From: Oscillospiraceae bacterium
GTDB lineage: Bacteria > Bacillota > Clostridia > Oscillospirales > Oscillospiraceae
NCBI GenBank assembly: GCA_015067495.1
Contig: SVMI01000012.1
Location: 1 to 51,719 of the forward strand
DNA length: 51,719 nucleotides
Direction of reading: 5' to 3'
Shown here: in pieces, positions 16,326-24,945 of the stretch
Layout: the number at the start of each line of letters is the position of its first letter
Numbering within the stretch: position 1 is the first letter of the stretch
Program-made: the position numbers and the translations under genes
The notes under the pieces: generated by a model
Database searches by the model: none
Seen by the model: only the letters and a program-made list of their open reading frames with translations
What the model was told of the DNA's origin: nothing

Positions 16326-17234
16326 ATGAGAGTTGTATTTATGGGTACGCCGGATATCGCAGCCACCTGCCTGAAGGAAATTCTCGCCGATGGCTTTGAT
16401 GTGGTGGGTGTTTACACCCAGCCGGATCGCCCGAAGGGCAGAGGTATGAAGCTGGTGGCGTCTCCCGTCAAGGAGGTTGCGCTGGCACATGGTCTGCCGG
16501 TGTTCCAGCCGGAGAACTTCCGGGAGGATGAAACGGTGGAACAGCTGAAGCAACTGAAGCCCGATGTGGTGGCGGTAGTGGCGTATGGTCGCATCCTGCC
16601 CCAGCGAGTACTGGATCTTGCGCCGAAGGGCTTTATTAACATCCACGCAAGCGTACTGCCCCGGTATCGCGGCTCTGCGCCCTATCAGTGGGCGGTGCTG
16701 GATGGCTTAGCGGAAACGGGTGTTACGGCGATGTATCTGTGCCGTGAGATGGATGCCGGCGATGTGATCGACGTATCCAAAACCCCCATCGGCCCCAATG
16801 AGACCGCAGGGGAGCTTCTTGACCGGCTGGCAGAGCTGGGTGCGAAGCTGTTGAGCAAGACCCTTTCCCGTTTGCAGGAGGGGGGAGTCGAGGGTACACC
16901 GCAGGATCCGGCGTTGGTCAGCTATGCGCCGATGCTGGATAAGACGATGTGTCCCATCGATTGGACCAGATCGGCACAGCAGATCCACAATCAGGTGCGT
17001 GGCCTGCATCCGTGGCCTGTGGCGACGGCTGAGCTTGCCGGTACAAAATTCAAAATTCACGAAACCGTTCCGATGGAAGGCACCGGCACGCCGGGTGCAA
17101 TTCTGGAACTGACAAAAACGGGGCTCAAAGTCGCTTGCGGCGAGGGCGTGATCGAGATCCGATCCCTGCAGGCGGAGGGCGGCAAGCGTATGTCCGCACC
17201 GGATTACTTCAGAGGACACCCGTTGGAGGGATAA
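16326..17234 (+). CDS. fmt: Methionyl-tRNA formyltransferase
   Basis: Fmt formylates Met-tRNAi with 10-formyl-THF for translation initiation. The 302-residue protein has the N-terminal MRVVFMGTPDIAA, the folate site in INIHASVLPRYRGSAPYQWA, the catalytic Asn-His-Asp set spread over NIHAS and EMDAGDV, and a C-terminal OB-like tRNA-binding domain. CCGGAGGG precedes the start. It is located directly after def. Confidence 0.96.
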   Translation: MRVVFMGTPDIAATCLKEILADGFDVVGVYTQPDRPKGRGMKLVASPVKEVALAHGLPVFQPENFREDETVEQLKQLKPDVVAVVAYGRILPQRVLDLAPKGFINIHASVLPRYRGSAPYQWAVLDGLAETGVTAMYLCREMDAGDVIDVSKTPIGPNETAGELLDRLAELGAKLLSKTLSRLQEGGVEGTPQDPALVSYAPMLDKTMCPIDWTRSAQQIHNQVRGLHPWPVATAELAGTKFKIHETVPMEGTGTPGAILELTKTGLKVACGEGVIEIRSLQAEGGKRMSAPDYFRGHPLEG

Positions 17235-17236
17235 GC

Positions 17237-18556
17237 ATGTCTGCAAGAAAAACAGCACTGGATGCATTGATCGCATGCCGCAAGCAGGCGGCATGGTCAA
17301 ACGGTATCCTCAAGGATTATATTGCCCGTGACCGACTGGATCGTCGGGATGCGGCACTGGCAACGCGCCTTTGTTACGGCGTGCTGCAGCATCGGGGTAT
17401 GCTGGATTTCTTCCTGCAGCAGCTGCTGACGGGAAAGGTCAAGGATCTGCACCCTGTACTGCGGGATATCCTGCACATAGGTCTTTATCAGATCTACGAG
17501 CTGGACAAGATCCCGGAATCCGCCGCGGTCAATGAATCGGTGCTGTTGGCGAAGAAGTATTGCCGGATGCAGCGCTTTGCGCCGGGGCTTGTGAATGGGG
17601 TGCTGCGAAATGCAGTGCGCACAAAGGGTACGCTGAAGCAGCCGTCCTCCTTGGAAGATCGCTACAGCCATCCGCAAAAGCTCATTGATCTGCTCCGTAC
17701 CTGTGTGGGTGAGGAGCTTCTCGAGCCGATGCTGGCTGCTAATAACGATACCCCCCAGACAGTGGTGCAGGTCAACACCCTGCGCACGACCACTGAGCAG
17801 CTGATCGAGCAGCTGAAAGCCGAGGATGTGACGGCACTGCCCCATCCGTGGATGCCGGATTGCCTGATCCTTGGAAACACCGGCAGCATTGAGAAACTGG
17901 ATACCTTCCGTAGGGGTCTGTTTTACGTGCAGGATGCTGCGGGCAAGCTCAGTGTCATGTGCGCGCAGATCCCGAAAGGGGAGAGTGTATGCGTGCTTGA
18001 CTGCTGTGCCGCACCCGGCGGAAAAAGCTTCGCTGCTGCCATTGCAATGGAAAATACAGGAAAGCTTCGTTCCTGCGACATTCACCGCCACAAAACGACC
18101 CTGATCCAGCACGGTGCTGACCGACTGGGTCTTGACTGTATTCTGGTACGGGAGCAGGATGCCACCGAAGCACATCCCCATTGGATCGATAAGATGGATG
18201 TGGTGCTGGCGGATGTGCCTTGCTCCGGCTATGGCATCATCCGCAAAAAGCCGGACATCCGCTACAAGGATCCCGATGATATGCTCCAGCTGCCCCAGCT
18301 TCAGCTGCGGATCCTGAACCGGCAGGCGGAATATGTGAAAAAGGGCGGTACGCTGCTCTATTCTACCTGCACACTGCTCAGGGAGGAAAATGAAGAGGTC
18401 GTGCGTGCGTTTTTGGCGCACCACCCGGACTTTTACTTAGAACCGCTGCAGCTTCCGGCTGTATTTCCTGAGAATACCACCGGCATGCTGACGCTGGTGC
18501 CGGGTCAGTACGACACTGACGGCTTCTTCATTGCCAAACTGCGGAGGAAAGCATGA
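17237..18556 (+). CDS. rsmB: 16S rRNA (cytosine-967-C5)-methyltransferase
   Basis: RsmB methylates C967 of 16S rRNA. The 439-residue product has an N-terminal NusB-like helical domain. A Rossmann methyltransferase domain follows, with SAM motif DCCAAPGGKSFAAA and DVLADVPCSG-type motif IV (VLADVPCSGYGIIRKKPDI). Motif VI is YSTCTLLREENEEVV; its TC and PC cysteines are the catalytic pair. ATG 17237 lies 2 bp after the fmt stop, with GGAGGG upstream. The end overlaps rlmN by 4 bp. Confidence 0.94.
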   Translation: MSARKTALDALIACRKQAAWSNGILKDYIARDRLDRRDAALATRLCYGVLQHRGMLDFFLQQLLTGKVKDLHPVLRDILHIGLYQIYELDKIPESAAVNESVLLAKKYCRMQRFAPGLVNGVLRNAVRTKGTLKQPSSLEDRYSHPQKLIDLLRTCVGEELLEPMLAANNDTPQTVVQVNTLRTTTEQLIEQLKAEDVTALPHPWMPDCLILGNTGSIEKLDTFRRGLFYVQDAAGKLSVMCAQIPKGESVCVLDCCAAPGGKSFAAAIAMENTGKLRSCDIHRHKTTLIQHGADRLGLDCILVREQDATEAHPHWIDKMDVVLADVPCSGYGIIRKKPDIRYKDPDDMLQLPQLQLRILNRQAEYVKKGGTLLYSTCTLLREENEEVVRAFLAHHPDFYLEPLQLPAVFPENTTGMLTLVPGQYDTDGFFIAKLRRKA

Positions 18557-19593
18557 ATCTGAAGTCCATGACGATACCTGAGATCGGCGCGATCCTGAAG
18601 GAAATGGGTCAGCCGGCATTTCGGGCGAAGCAAATCTATACATGGCTGCACAAGGGTGTCCGCAGTTACGAGGAAATGTCCAATCTGCCCCGTGAGCTGC
18701 GTCAGCGCATGGCGGAGCAGTACCCTATTTACGCACCCAATGTCGTGCGCAAGCAGGAGTCCAAAAAGGACGGAACGATCAAGTATCTCTGGCAACTTGC
18801 CGACGGCAACTGCGTGGAAACGGTGCTGATGCGTTATCACTACGGCAACACCGTCTGCATTTCCTCGGAAGTGGGCTGCCTGATGGGCTGCGCCTTTTGC
18901 GCGTCCACACTGGGTGGTCTGGTGCGGCGGCTGGAAGCCCATGAAATGCTCGATCAGGTGCTGTTTACCCAGATCGATTCGGGACTGCCCATCTCCCACA
19001 TTGTGCTGATGGGCATCGGCGAGCCACTGGATAACTTTGACAATGTGATGCGTTTTCTGGAGCTGGTCAACAGCCCGGAGGGCATGAATATTTCCATGCG
19101 TCACATCAGCTTGTCCACCTGCGGTCTGGTACCGAAGATCGACGAGCTGGCAAAGCGAAAGCTGCAGATCACGCTGTCGGTATCCCTGCACGCACCAAAT
19201 GATCAAACAAGAAACACCATCATGCCCGTGAACAAGGCATACCCCACGGAAGCACTTTTGCAGGCGTGCCGTCGCTACTATCAGGCGACCTCGCGGCGCA
19301 TTTCCTTTGAGTATGCCATGATCGACGGCGTGAATGATTCGGTGGAGGATGCCAAAGAGCTGATCCGCCGGTTAAAGGGTCTGCCGGCACACTTCAACCT
19401 GATCCCGTTGAATCATGTTGAGGAGAGTCCGCTGAAGCCCAGTTCAAAAAACGCGGTTGCCCGCTTCCAAAAAACACTGGAGGACGCAGGCATCCCCGCA
19501 ACTGTCCGCAGAACCCTCGGAAGTGACATCGATGCCTCCTGCGGTCAGCTGAGAAGAAAGTATACAAAGGAGCAGGAACACATCGGAGAATAA
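18553..19593 (+). CDS. rlmN: 23S rRNA/tRNA adenine-C2 methyltransferase
   Basis: RlmN is a radical-SAM enzyme that methylates A2503 of 23S rRNA and A37 of some tRNAs. The 346-residue protein shows the cluster motif CLMGCAFC (C-x3-C-x2-C), the LMGIGEPLDNFDNV block, the STCGLVPKID cysteine region and the C-terminal ASCGQLR, whose cysteine takes part in methyl transfer. It starts in an ATGA overlap with rsmB preceded by CGGAGGAAAGC. Confidence 0.96.
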   Translation: MNLKSMTIPEIGAILKEMGQPAFRAKQIYTWLHKGVRSYEEMSNLPRELRQRMAEQYPIYAPNVVRKQESKKDGTIKYLWQLADGNCVETVLMRYHYGNTVCISSEVGCLMGCAFCASTLGGLVRRLEAHEMLDQVLFTQIDSGLPISHIVLMGIGEPLDNFDNVMRFLELVNSPEGMNISMRHISLSTCGLVPKIDELAKRKLQITLSVSLHAPNDQTRNTIMPVNKAYPTEALLQACRRYYQATSRRISFEYAMIDGVNDSVEDAKELIRRLKGLPAHFNLIPLNHVEESPLKPSSKNAVARFQKTLEDAGIPATVRRTLGSDIDASCGQLRRKYTKEQEHIGE

Positions 19594-19630
19594 CGAATGT
19601 GTTCCAAAACCCGGGAAGGAGTGAAGTCAA

Positions 19631-20362
19631 ATGCAATGTTGGGGATTGACAGATGCCGGCTGTGTCCGCGCTCAAAATCAGGACGTGTTCAAAATTGAAC
19701 AGCTGGATAAGAACAGCGTTCTTTGTATCGTTTGTGACGGTATGGGTGGCGCAAAGGCAGGCAATGTCGCCAGTGCCCTGGCAGTCGATGTATTTGTCGA
19801 GGAGGTTCGCAATGCGTGGAACTCCGGCTTGGAGCAGGTGCAGATCGAACAGATGCTGCAGCAGGCACTGAAGCAGGCAAACTTCGCAATATTTGACCAG
19901 GCCAAGCAATTTGAGGAGTATTCCGGCATGGGAACGACGCTGGTCGCCGCCCTAATTAAAGGCGAAGAGGTGACTGTCATCAATGTGGGCGACAGCCGTA
20001 CATATGCTGTCAGTGACAGCGGCATCCGCCGCATTACCATTGATCATTCTCTGGTCGAGGTGATGGTTCAGCGGGGCGAGCTGACTCCTGAGGAGGCAAA
20101 GACTTATCCGGGCAAAAATTACATTACCCGTGCTGTCGGCACAGAAAGCATGGTCGAGGGCGATATTTACCACGTGGATTCGCCCAAGGGAAGCTATCTG
20201 CTGCTGTGTACCGATGGACTGACCAACACCGTTGACGATCAGGAGATCCTTTTTGAGGTCGTCCACGGCGTGAAAAAGCAGGAATGCTGTCAGCATCTGC
20301 TGGATATTGCAAAGGGTCGCGGCGCACCTGACAACGTGACCAGCGTGCTGGTTCAGCTTTGA
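19631..20362 (+). CDS. prpC: PP2C-type Ser/Thr protein phosphatase
   Basis: PrpC removes phosphate from proteins modified by the adjacent kinase. The 243-residue PP2C phosphatase has the metal-binding motifs RAQNQDVF, CDGMGGAKAGNVAS, VINVGDSRTY, LLCTDGLTN and PDNVTSVLV. GGGAAGGAG precedes ATG 19631. It is followed 23 bp later by prkC, the conserved antagonistic pair. Confidence 0.95.
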   Translation: MQCWGLTDAGCVRAQNQDVFKIEQLDKNSVLCIVCDGMGGAKAGNVASALAVDVFVEEVRNAWNSGLEQVQIEQMLQQALKQANFAIFDQAKQFEEYSGMGTTLVAALIKGEEVTVINVGDSRTYAVSDSGIRRITIDHSLVEVMVQRGELTPEEAKTYPGKNYITRAVGTESMVEGDIYHVDSPKGSYLLLCTDGLTNTVDDQEILFEVVHGVKKQECCQHLLDIAKGRGAPDNVTSVLVQL

Positions 20363-20385
20363 CCGGCGTGAGAGGAGATTCATTT

Positions 20386-22452
20386 ATGGATATGGACAGA
20401 TATATTGGCCGCGTTCTTGACGATCGATATGAAATATTGGAATTGTTGGGAACCGGCGGCATGGCAGTGGTTTACAAAGCCCGCTGCCATCGGCTGAACC
20501 GTCTGGTTGCAATCAAGATCCTCCGTACCGAGTATACGCAGGATGAAGATTTCCGCCGGCGCTTCCATGCGGAGAGTCAGGCTGTTGCGATGCTCAGCCA
20601 TCCGAACATCGTGTCGGTTTATGACGTTTCCACGTCTGATGATGCAGATTATATCGTGATGGAGCTGATCGACGGCATCACGTTGAAGCAATATATGGAG
20701 AAGAAGGGCGTCCTGAACTGGAAGGAGACCCTGCACTTCGCCATTCAGATCGCAAAGGCACTGGATCACGCCCACAGCCGTGGCATCATCCACCGGGACA
20801 TCAAGCCCCATAACGTGATGGTGCTGCGCAACGGCTCTGTCAAGGTGACGGACTTCGGCATCGCGCGGGTGATGTCCGAGAGCAACACCCTGACCAAGGA
20901 AGCCCTTGGCTCGGTGCATTACATCTCCCCCGAGCAGGCGAAGGGCGGTCGGGTAGATAACCGTTCTGATCTGTACTCTTTGGGTGTCGTGATGTATGAA
21001 ATGATGACCGGCAGACCGCCCTATGACGGCGAATCTCCTGTTGCGGTCGCCATTCAGCACATCAGCGGCAAGCCCACGATGCCCTCTGTGATCAATCCCA
21101 ACATCCCCGGCGGCTTGGAGCAGATCATTATGCGTACGATGTCGCGTCAGCCCTCTGACCGCTATCCCACAGCGGCTGCGATGTTGGTGGATATGGACGA
21201 ATTCCGCAAAAATCCGGCGATTTTGTTCGACTATAACAACCCGGATACGGATATGGACGCGGCGACCCGGATGCAGCCCCCTCCCCGGGAGGAGGAAGAG
21301 CCTGCCCCCCGGAAGCCTATTGCAGAGGAGCGCAAGAGCAATCCGCCCAGACCCCGCTCTGATAAGCCCCATCCGCCCACGAAGAAGCCCGCCCGTCGCC
21401 GTGAGGTGATCGTGGAGGAAAAAGAGGAGCGCAGCAAGGTGGCAACGATCGCCATTATCGCCTGCGCGGTGGTTGCGTTTGCGGCGATCGTGCTGTTCGG
21501 CATTGCGATCTTCGGAAGTGATGTGCTGCAATCCAACGATCAGCTGACCGTTGTGCCGAATCTGATCGGTGAGATTTATGATCAGGATGGCGACTACGGT
21601 GAAATCCTGATCCGTGTGGGCAACAGAAAGCACAGCGATGAGTACCCCAAGGGTACGATCATGGATCAGTCGCCCGCTGCGGACAAGAAGATCACCAAGG
21701 GCGGCACGGTTACCATCGTTATCAGCCTCGGACCTGAGCCGCAGGAGAAGAAAATGGAAGCCATGCAGGATGTTCCCGAGCAGCAGGCAAAGGAATTCCT
21801 TGACGATATGCAGCTCGGTCTGAAAATTCTGGTGCATACGGAAAACAGCGCAACGGTTGCCGTTGGCTGTGTGACCAGAACCGATCCCGCCGAGGGTGAA
21901 GTGCTGCAGAATGGTCAAACGGTGCATCTTTGGATCAGCACCGGCCCGGTGCGCAAGACCGCAAGAGTGCCTGCTGTTGTGGGCTACAGCGTGGATCTGG
22001 CGACGAAGCTGTTGTCCGGCTCCGGTTTCCAAAATGTGGAGGCTGTTCCTGTGGATAGCTCCGAGGAGGAAGGGACTGTCGTTCACCAGTCTGTGCTGGC
22101 AAACATTGAGGTGGATGTCAATACGACCATCATCCTTCAGGTGTCCAAGGGAAATCAGACTTCCACACCTACTGACCCCAGCGACCCCACCGAACCCACA
22201 GAACCCAAGGATTACGTAGAAAAGACTGTGGATCTGAAGTTCCCCGAGGAAGTGAAAAAGGACGGCGTCCTGAGCATTTGGTACGGCACACAGCTGCTGG
22301 AGGAGCGGGACGTATTCGCCGGCACGTTGGGCATTGAGCTGAAGCTCAAGGGTGAAAATGTGATGGTATTCACCGCAATGCTGGATAACAATCCTACCAC
22401 CGCATGGACCTTTGAAGTGGATTTCACAGACTTGAAGCCTAAGGATGAATAA
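20386..22452 (+). CDS. prkC: PASTA-domain Ser/Thr protein kinase
   Basis: PrkC is a membrane kinase that senses cell wall fragments and controls division, wall synthesis and spore exit. The 688-residue protein has an N-terminal kinase domain with glycine loop LLGTGGMAVVYKA, catalytic HRDIKPHNVM and DFGIAR, and the activation segment GSVHYISPEQAKGG. A proline-rich basic linker, one transmembrane helix (about residues 355-375) and three PASTA repeats follow. A C-terminal segment of about 75 residues after a PTDPSDPTEPTEP linker looks like a separate beta-domain. ATG 20386 sits 10 bp after AGAGGAG. Confidence 0.96.
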   Translation: MDMDRYIGRVLDDRYEILELLGTGGMAVVYKARCHRLNRLVAIKILRTEYTQDEDFRRRFHAESQAVAMLSHPNIVSVYDVSTSDDADYIVMELIDGITLKQYMEKKGVLNWKETLHFAIQIAKALDHAHSRGIIHRDIKPHNVMVLRNGSVKVTDFGIARVMSESNTLTKEALGSVHYISPEQAKGGRVDNRSDLYSLGVVMYEMMTGRPPYDGESPVAVAIQHISGKPTMPSVINPNIPGGLEQIIMRTMSRQPSDRYPTAAAMLVDMDEFRKNPAILFDYNNPDTDMDAATRMQPPPREEEEPAPRKPIAEERKSNPPRPRSDKPHPPTKKPARRREVIVEEKEERSKVATIAIIACAVVAFAAIVLFGIAIFGSDVLQSNDQLTVVPNLIGEIYDQDGDYGEILIRVGNRKHSDEYPKGTIMDQSPAADKKITKGGTVTIVISLGPEPQEKKMEAMQDVPEQQAKEFLDDMQLGLKILVHTENSATVAVGCVTRTDPAEGEVLQNGQTVHLWISTGPVRKTARVPAVVGYSVDLATKLLSGSGFQNVEAVPVDSSEEEGTVVHQSVLANIEVDVNTTIILQVSKGNQTSTPTDPSDPTEPTEPKDYVEKTVDLKFPEEVKKDGVLSIWYGTQLLEERDVFAGTLGIELKLKGENVMVFTAMLDNNPTTAWTFEVDFTDLKPKDE

Positions 22453-22458
22453 CGGCAC

Positions 22459-23346
22459 ATGACTGAAAAACAAATTGGTCGAATTATTCGATCTATCAGC
22501 GGCTTTTACGATGTGCAGACAGAGGATGCGCTGATCACCTGCCGCGCCCGCGGCATTCTCCGCAAAGAGGGCAACAGTCCTTTGACCGGCGATATTGTGG
22601 AGGTATCGGTGGAGCGGGGCAAGGGCATGGTCGAGCGCATCCTGCCCCGGCGCAACAGCTTTGTCCGTCCGGCGGTTGCCAATATCGATGCGTTGGTGGT
22701 GTTTGCCGCCAATGTCAATCCGGTCACAGAGCCGTTCCTCATTGACCGCGTTGCTGCCATCGCAGGCGATCAGCAGGTGCCGGTGATCCTATGCATCAAC
22801 AAATGTGACCTCGACCCCGCGGTGGATCTGGAACGGATCTACTGCCATGCGGGCTTTGACGTGATCTGCACCAGCGCCCAAACAGGGGAGGGGATCGAGG
22901 AGCTGCGCTGCCTGATCGAAGGCAAAGTGACCGCCTTTACGGGCAATTCCGGCGTAGGCAAGAGCAGCGTTCTCAACTGCCTCGCGCCGCAGTTGTCACT
23001 GTCCACCGGCGAGGTCTCCGAAAAGCTGGGACGCGGTCGCCATACGACCCGTCATGTGGAGCTGTATCAGCTGGGGGAAGCTACGTATGTTGCGGATACG
23101 CCCGGCTTTTCCTCCTTCGATACTGATCAGATGGAGATCATTCTGAAGGAGAATCTGCAGTATGCATTCCCGGACTTCGGTGATTGCATCGGTGCCTGCC
23201 AGTTCCGGGACTGTACCCATCGCAAGGAACCGGGCTGCGCCGTAACGGCAGCAGTAGCGGCAGGTCAGATCGAACCCACCCGCTACGACAGCTACCTGCG
23301 GCTCTATGAAAAAGCCAGCCAGATCAAGCTTTGGGAATTGAAGTAA
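22459..23346 (+). CDS. rsgA: Ribosome small subunit-dependent GTPase A
   Basis: RsgA is a circularly permuted GTPase that checks 30S maturation. The 295-residue protein has an N-terminal OB domain, then the G-motifs in permuted order: NKCD (G4), SAQTGEG (G5), GNSGVGKSSVLN (G1) and DTPGFSS (G3). A C-terminal zinc knuckle follows with C, C, H and C in DCIGACQFRDCTHRKEPGC. It is the last gene of the operon and is closed by a strong terminator. The rpe and thiN genes that follow in Bacillus are absent. Confidence 0.96.
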   Translation: MTEKQIGRIIRSISGFYDVQTEDALITCRARGILRKEGNSPLTGDIVEVSVERGKGMVERILPRRNSFVRPAVANIDALVVFAANVNPVTEPFLIDRVAAIAGDQQVPVILCINKCDLDPAVDLERIYCHAGFDVICTSAQTGEGIEELRCLIEGKVTAFTGNSGVGKSSVLNCLAPQLSLSTGEVSEKLGRGRHTTRHVELYQLGEATYVADTPGFSSFDTDQMEIILKENLQYAFPDFGDCIGACQFRDCTHRKEPGCAVTAAVAAGQIEPTRYDSYLRLYEKASQIKLWELK

Positions 23347-23375
23347 AAAACGCTCTCCAATCGGAGAGCGTTTTT
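23346..23375 (+). terminator. Terminator of the cdaA-rsgA operon
   Basis: CGCTCTCC (23351-23358), loop AATC, GGAGAGCG (23363-23370), then TTTTT; the A-run before the stem extends pairing with the T-run. Confidence 0.92.
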
Positions 23376-23384
23376 GCTGCGGAC

Positions 23385-23407
23385 TGTAGGGGACAACGAT
23401 CCCTACA
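23385..23407. repeat. Short intergenic inverted repeat
   Basis: TGTAGGG (23385-23391) and CCCTACA (23401-23407) around a 9-base loop. It resembles the small GTAGGG-bearing palindromic repeats scattered between genes in many Clostridia genomes. Only one copy is in this window, so the identification is tentative. Confidence 0.35.
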
Positions 23408-23477
23408 TTTGAAAACCGGGCATGTCAAATTGAACGAAAAAATATTCAAAAATTCAGAAATTTTACTAAAAAGATGC

Positions 23478-23506
23478 TTGACAAATGGCGAATAGGGTGG
23501 TATGAT
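23478..23506 (+). promoter_or_regulatory. S10 operon promoter
   Basis: TTGACA (23478-23483), 17 bp, TATGAT (23501-23506). It has the consensus -35 and spacing expected for a ribosomal protein operon. Transcription would start near 23513. Confidence 0.85.
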
Positions 23507-23512
23507 AATCGA

Positions 23513-23777
23513 GCGCGTGTAGGGATATTATGCGCGCACTGCGATGATGCAGGAGATTGCGTCGAAAGGCGGTAACTTCTGCGGAGTATGTCCGGTCATC
23601 GGGCGGCTGAACTGTCCAGCTTGCGCTTGCGTATATCGCTGCGCCTGGAAAAGGGTCGGCTTGCGTCGGCCATTTTTCATGGGGAAGAATGATACGCACG
23701 GCGGCGCGGATGAACAGTTCGACCGTACCCAGACACAACAGAAACTGAGTACGTTAACATCAAGGAGGAAACAAACC
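23513..23777 (+). promoter_or_regulatory. Structured 5' leader of the S10 operon
   Basis: About 265 nt separate the predicted start of transcription from rpsJ. The leader can fold. GCGCG pairs with CGCGC near 23512-23537. An extended hairpin forms from TCCAG-CTT-GCGC to GCGC-CTGGA (about 23616-23650). A terminator-like hairpin has GGTCGGC (23654-23660), loop TTGC, GTCGGCC (23665-23671) with two G-U pairs, then ATTTTTC. The reading frame of rpsJ is open through most of this stretch, but the codons look random and the strong AAGGAGG lies only before ATG 23778. Attenuation control is inferred, not shown. Confidence 0.55.
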
Positions 23778-24086
23778 ATGGCAAACCAAATGATCCGCAT
23801 CAGACTGAAGGCGTATGACCATCAGCTCATCGACTCCAGTGCGGCAAAGATCGTCGAGACCGCAAAGCGCAACGGCGCAACCGTGTCCGGCCCCATTCCG
23901 CTGCCCACCAAGAAGGAGATCGTTACCATCCTTCGTGCAGTCCATAAGTACAAGGACAGCCGTGAGCAGTTCGAGCGCAGAACCCATAAGAGACTGATCG
24001 ATATTCTCAACCCCAACCAGAAGACCGTTGAGGCTCTGATGAGCCTGGATCTGCCGGCTGGCGTTGAAATTGAGATAAAGCTGTAA
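23778..24086 (+). CDS. rpsJ: 30S ribosomal protein S10
   Basis: S10 is a 30S head protein that also partners NusB in antitermination. The 102-residue protein matches the standard length and carries [30 protein letters not shown] and [27 protein letters not shown] precedes the ATG. It is the first gene of the ribosomal operon; the upstream in-frame extension belongs to the leader. Confidence 0.97.
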   Translation: MANQMIRIRLKAYDHQLIDSSAAKIVETAKRNGATVSGPIPLPTKKEIVTILRAVHKYKDSREQFERRTHKRLIDILNPNQKTVEALMSLDLPAGVEIEIKL

Positions 24087-24180
24087 TCCTTATACATTAT
24101 AATATAAGGATTCACCGCTGCCCGCACTGAAAAGCATCGGGCACGGGTCATGTTGACCGCCTCCCAATGGGCAGTCAACC
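24087..24180 (+). promoter_or_regulatory. Three-hairpin spacer between rpsJ and rplC
   Basis: The 123-bp spacer is unusually structured. TCCTTATA (24087-24094) pairs with TATAAGGA (24103-24110). GCCCG pairs with CGGGC (about 24119-24142). GTTGAC-C-GCC (24152-24161) pairs with GGC-A-GTCAAC (24170-24179). None has a U-tract, so they are not terminators. They may be processing sites or a translational control element for rplC/rplD. Confidence 0.5.
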
Positions 24181-24209
24181 AATAACCTAACAAAAGGAGA
24201 AAACCAAAA

Positions 24210-24926
24210 ATGCAAAAAGCAATCATCGGCAAAAAAGTGGGTATGACCCAGATCTTCGATGAGAGCGGCAAGGTCATTCCTGTTACCGTCGTGGAAGCAG
24301 GTCCCTGTGTCGTCACTCAGAAGAAGGTCGAAGAGACCGACGGCTACACCGCCGTCCAGCTGGGCTTTGAGGATGTCAAGGAGTCCAAGCTGACCAAGCC
24401 TGAGGCTGGCCACCTGAAGAAGGCCGGCGTTGAGGCAAAGAAGCACCTGAAGGAGTTCACTCTGGATAACGCTGCTGACCTGAGCGTCGGCGACGTCATC
24501 AAGGCTGACACCTTCGCAGCCGGCGACTGGATCGATGTCACCGGTATCAGCAAGGGTCACGGTTATCAGGGCGTCGTGAAGCGCCACAATGCACACCGTA
24601 CCGACATGACCCACGGCGGCGGCCCTGTCCACCGTCACGCAGGTTCCATGGGTGCTCTGGACGCAGCCCGCATCTTCAAGGGTAAGATCGGCGCCGGTCA
24701 GATGGGCAACGAGCAGGTCACTGTTCAGAACCTGGAGGTCGTTAAGGTTGATGCAGAGCTGAACATGCTCGTCATCCGCGGCGCGATCCCCGGCCCCAAG
24801 GGCGGTCTGGTTTATATCCGCAGCACTGTCAAGACCCACAAGGCAAAGCAGGCTGGTGCAGACATCAGCAAGAACCCGCAGAAGGCTTCCGGCAGAAATC
24901 CGCAGAAGGCTTCCGCAAGAGGCTAA
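24210..24926 (+). CDS. rplC: 50S ribosomal protein L3
   Basis: L3 helps nucleate 50S assembly and reaches the peptidyl transferase centre. The 238-residue protein has the N-terminal IGKKVGMTQIFDESG, the central HRTDMTHGGGPVHRHAGSMG loop, and MGNEQVTVQNLEVV. It is about 25 residues longer than usual. The extra C-terminus is basic and contains a tandem duplication of NPQKAS (K-NPQKASGR-NPQKASAR-G), visible as a near-identical repeat in the DNA near 24873-24923. AAAAGGAG precedes the ATG. Confidence 0.96.
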   Translation: MQKAIIGKKVGMTQIFDESGKVIPVTVVEAGPCVVTQKKVEETDGYTAVQLGFEDVKESKLTKPEAGHLKKAGVEAKKHLKEFTLDNAADLSVGDVIKADTFAAGDWIDVTGISKGHGYQGVVKRHNAHRTDMTHGGGPVHRHAGSMGALDAARIFKGKIGAGQMGNEQVTVQNLEVVKVDAELNMLVIRGAIPGPKGGLVYIRSTVKTHKAKQAGADISKNPQKASGRNPQKASARG

Positions 24927-24945
24927 GGAAAGGAGATCTTAAATC

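Noticed and set aside
20380..22473. Open frame of 697 codons on the - strand opposite prkC
   Set aside because: Histidine- and leucine-rich composition typical of antisense translation; prkC has all kinase motifs.
23544..23777. Cys-rich N-terminal extension of S10 or leader peptide
   Set aside because: The frame is open, but S10 starts at ATG 23778 behind a strong ribosome binding site and the upstream residues match no S10. The stretch is better explained as a structured leader.
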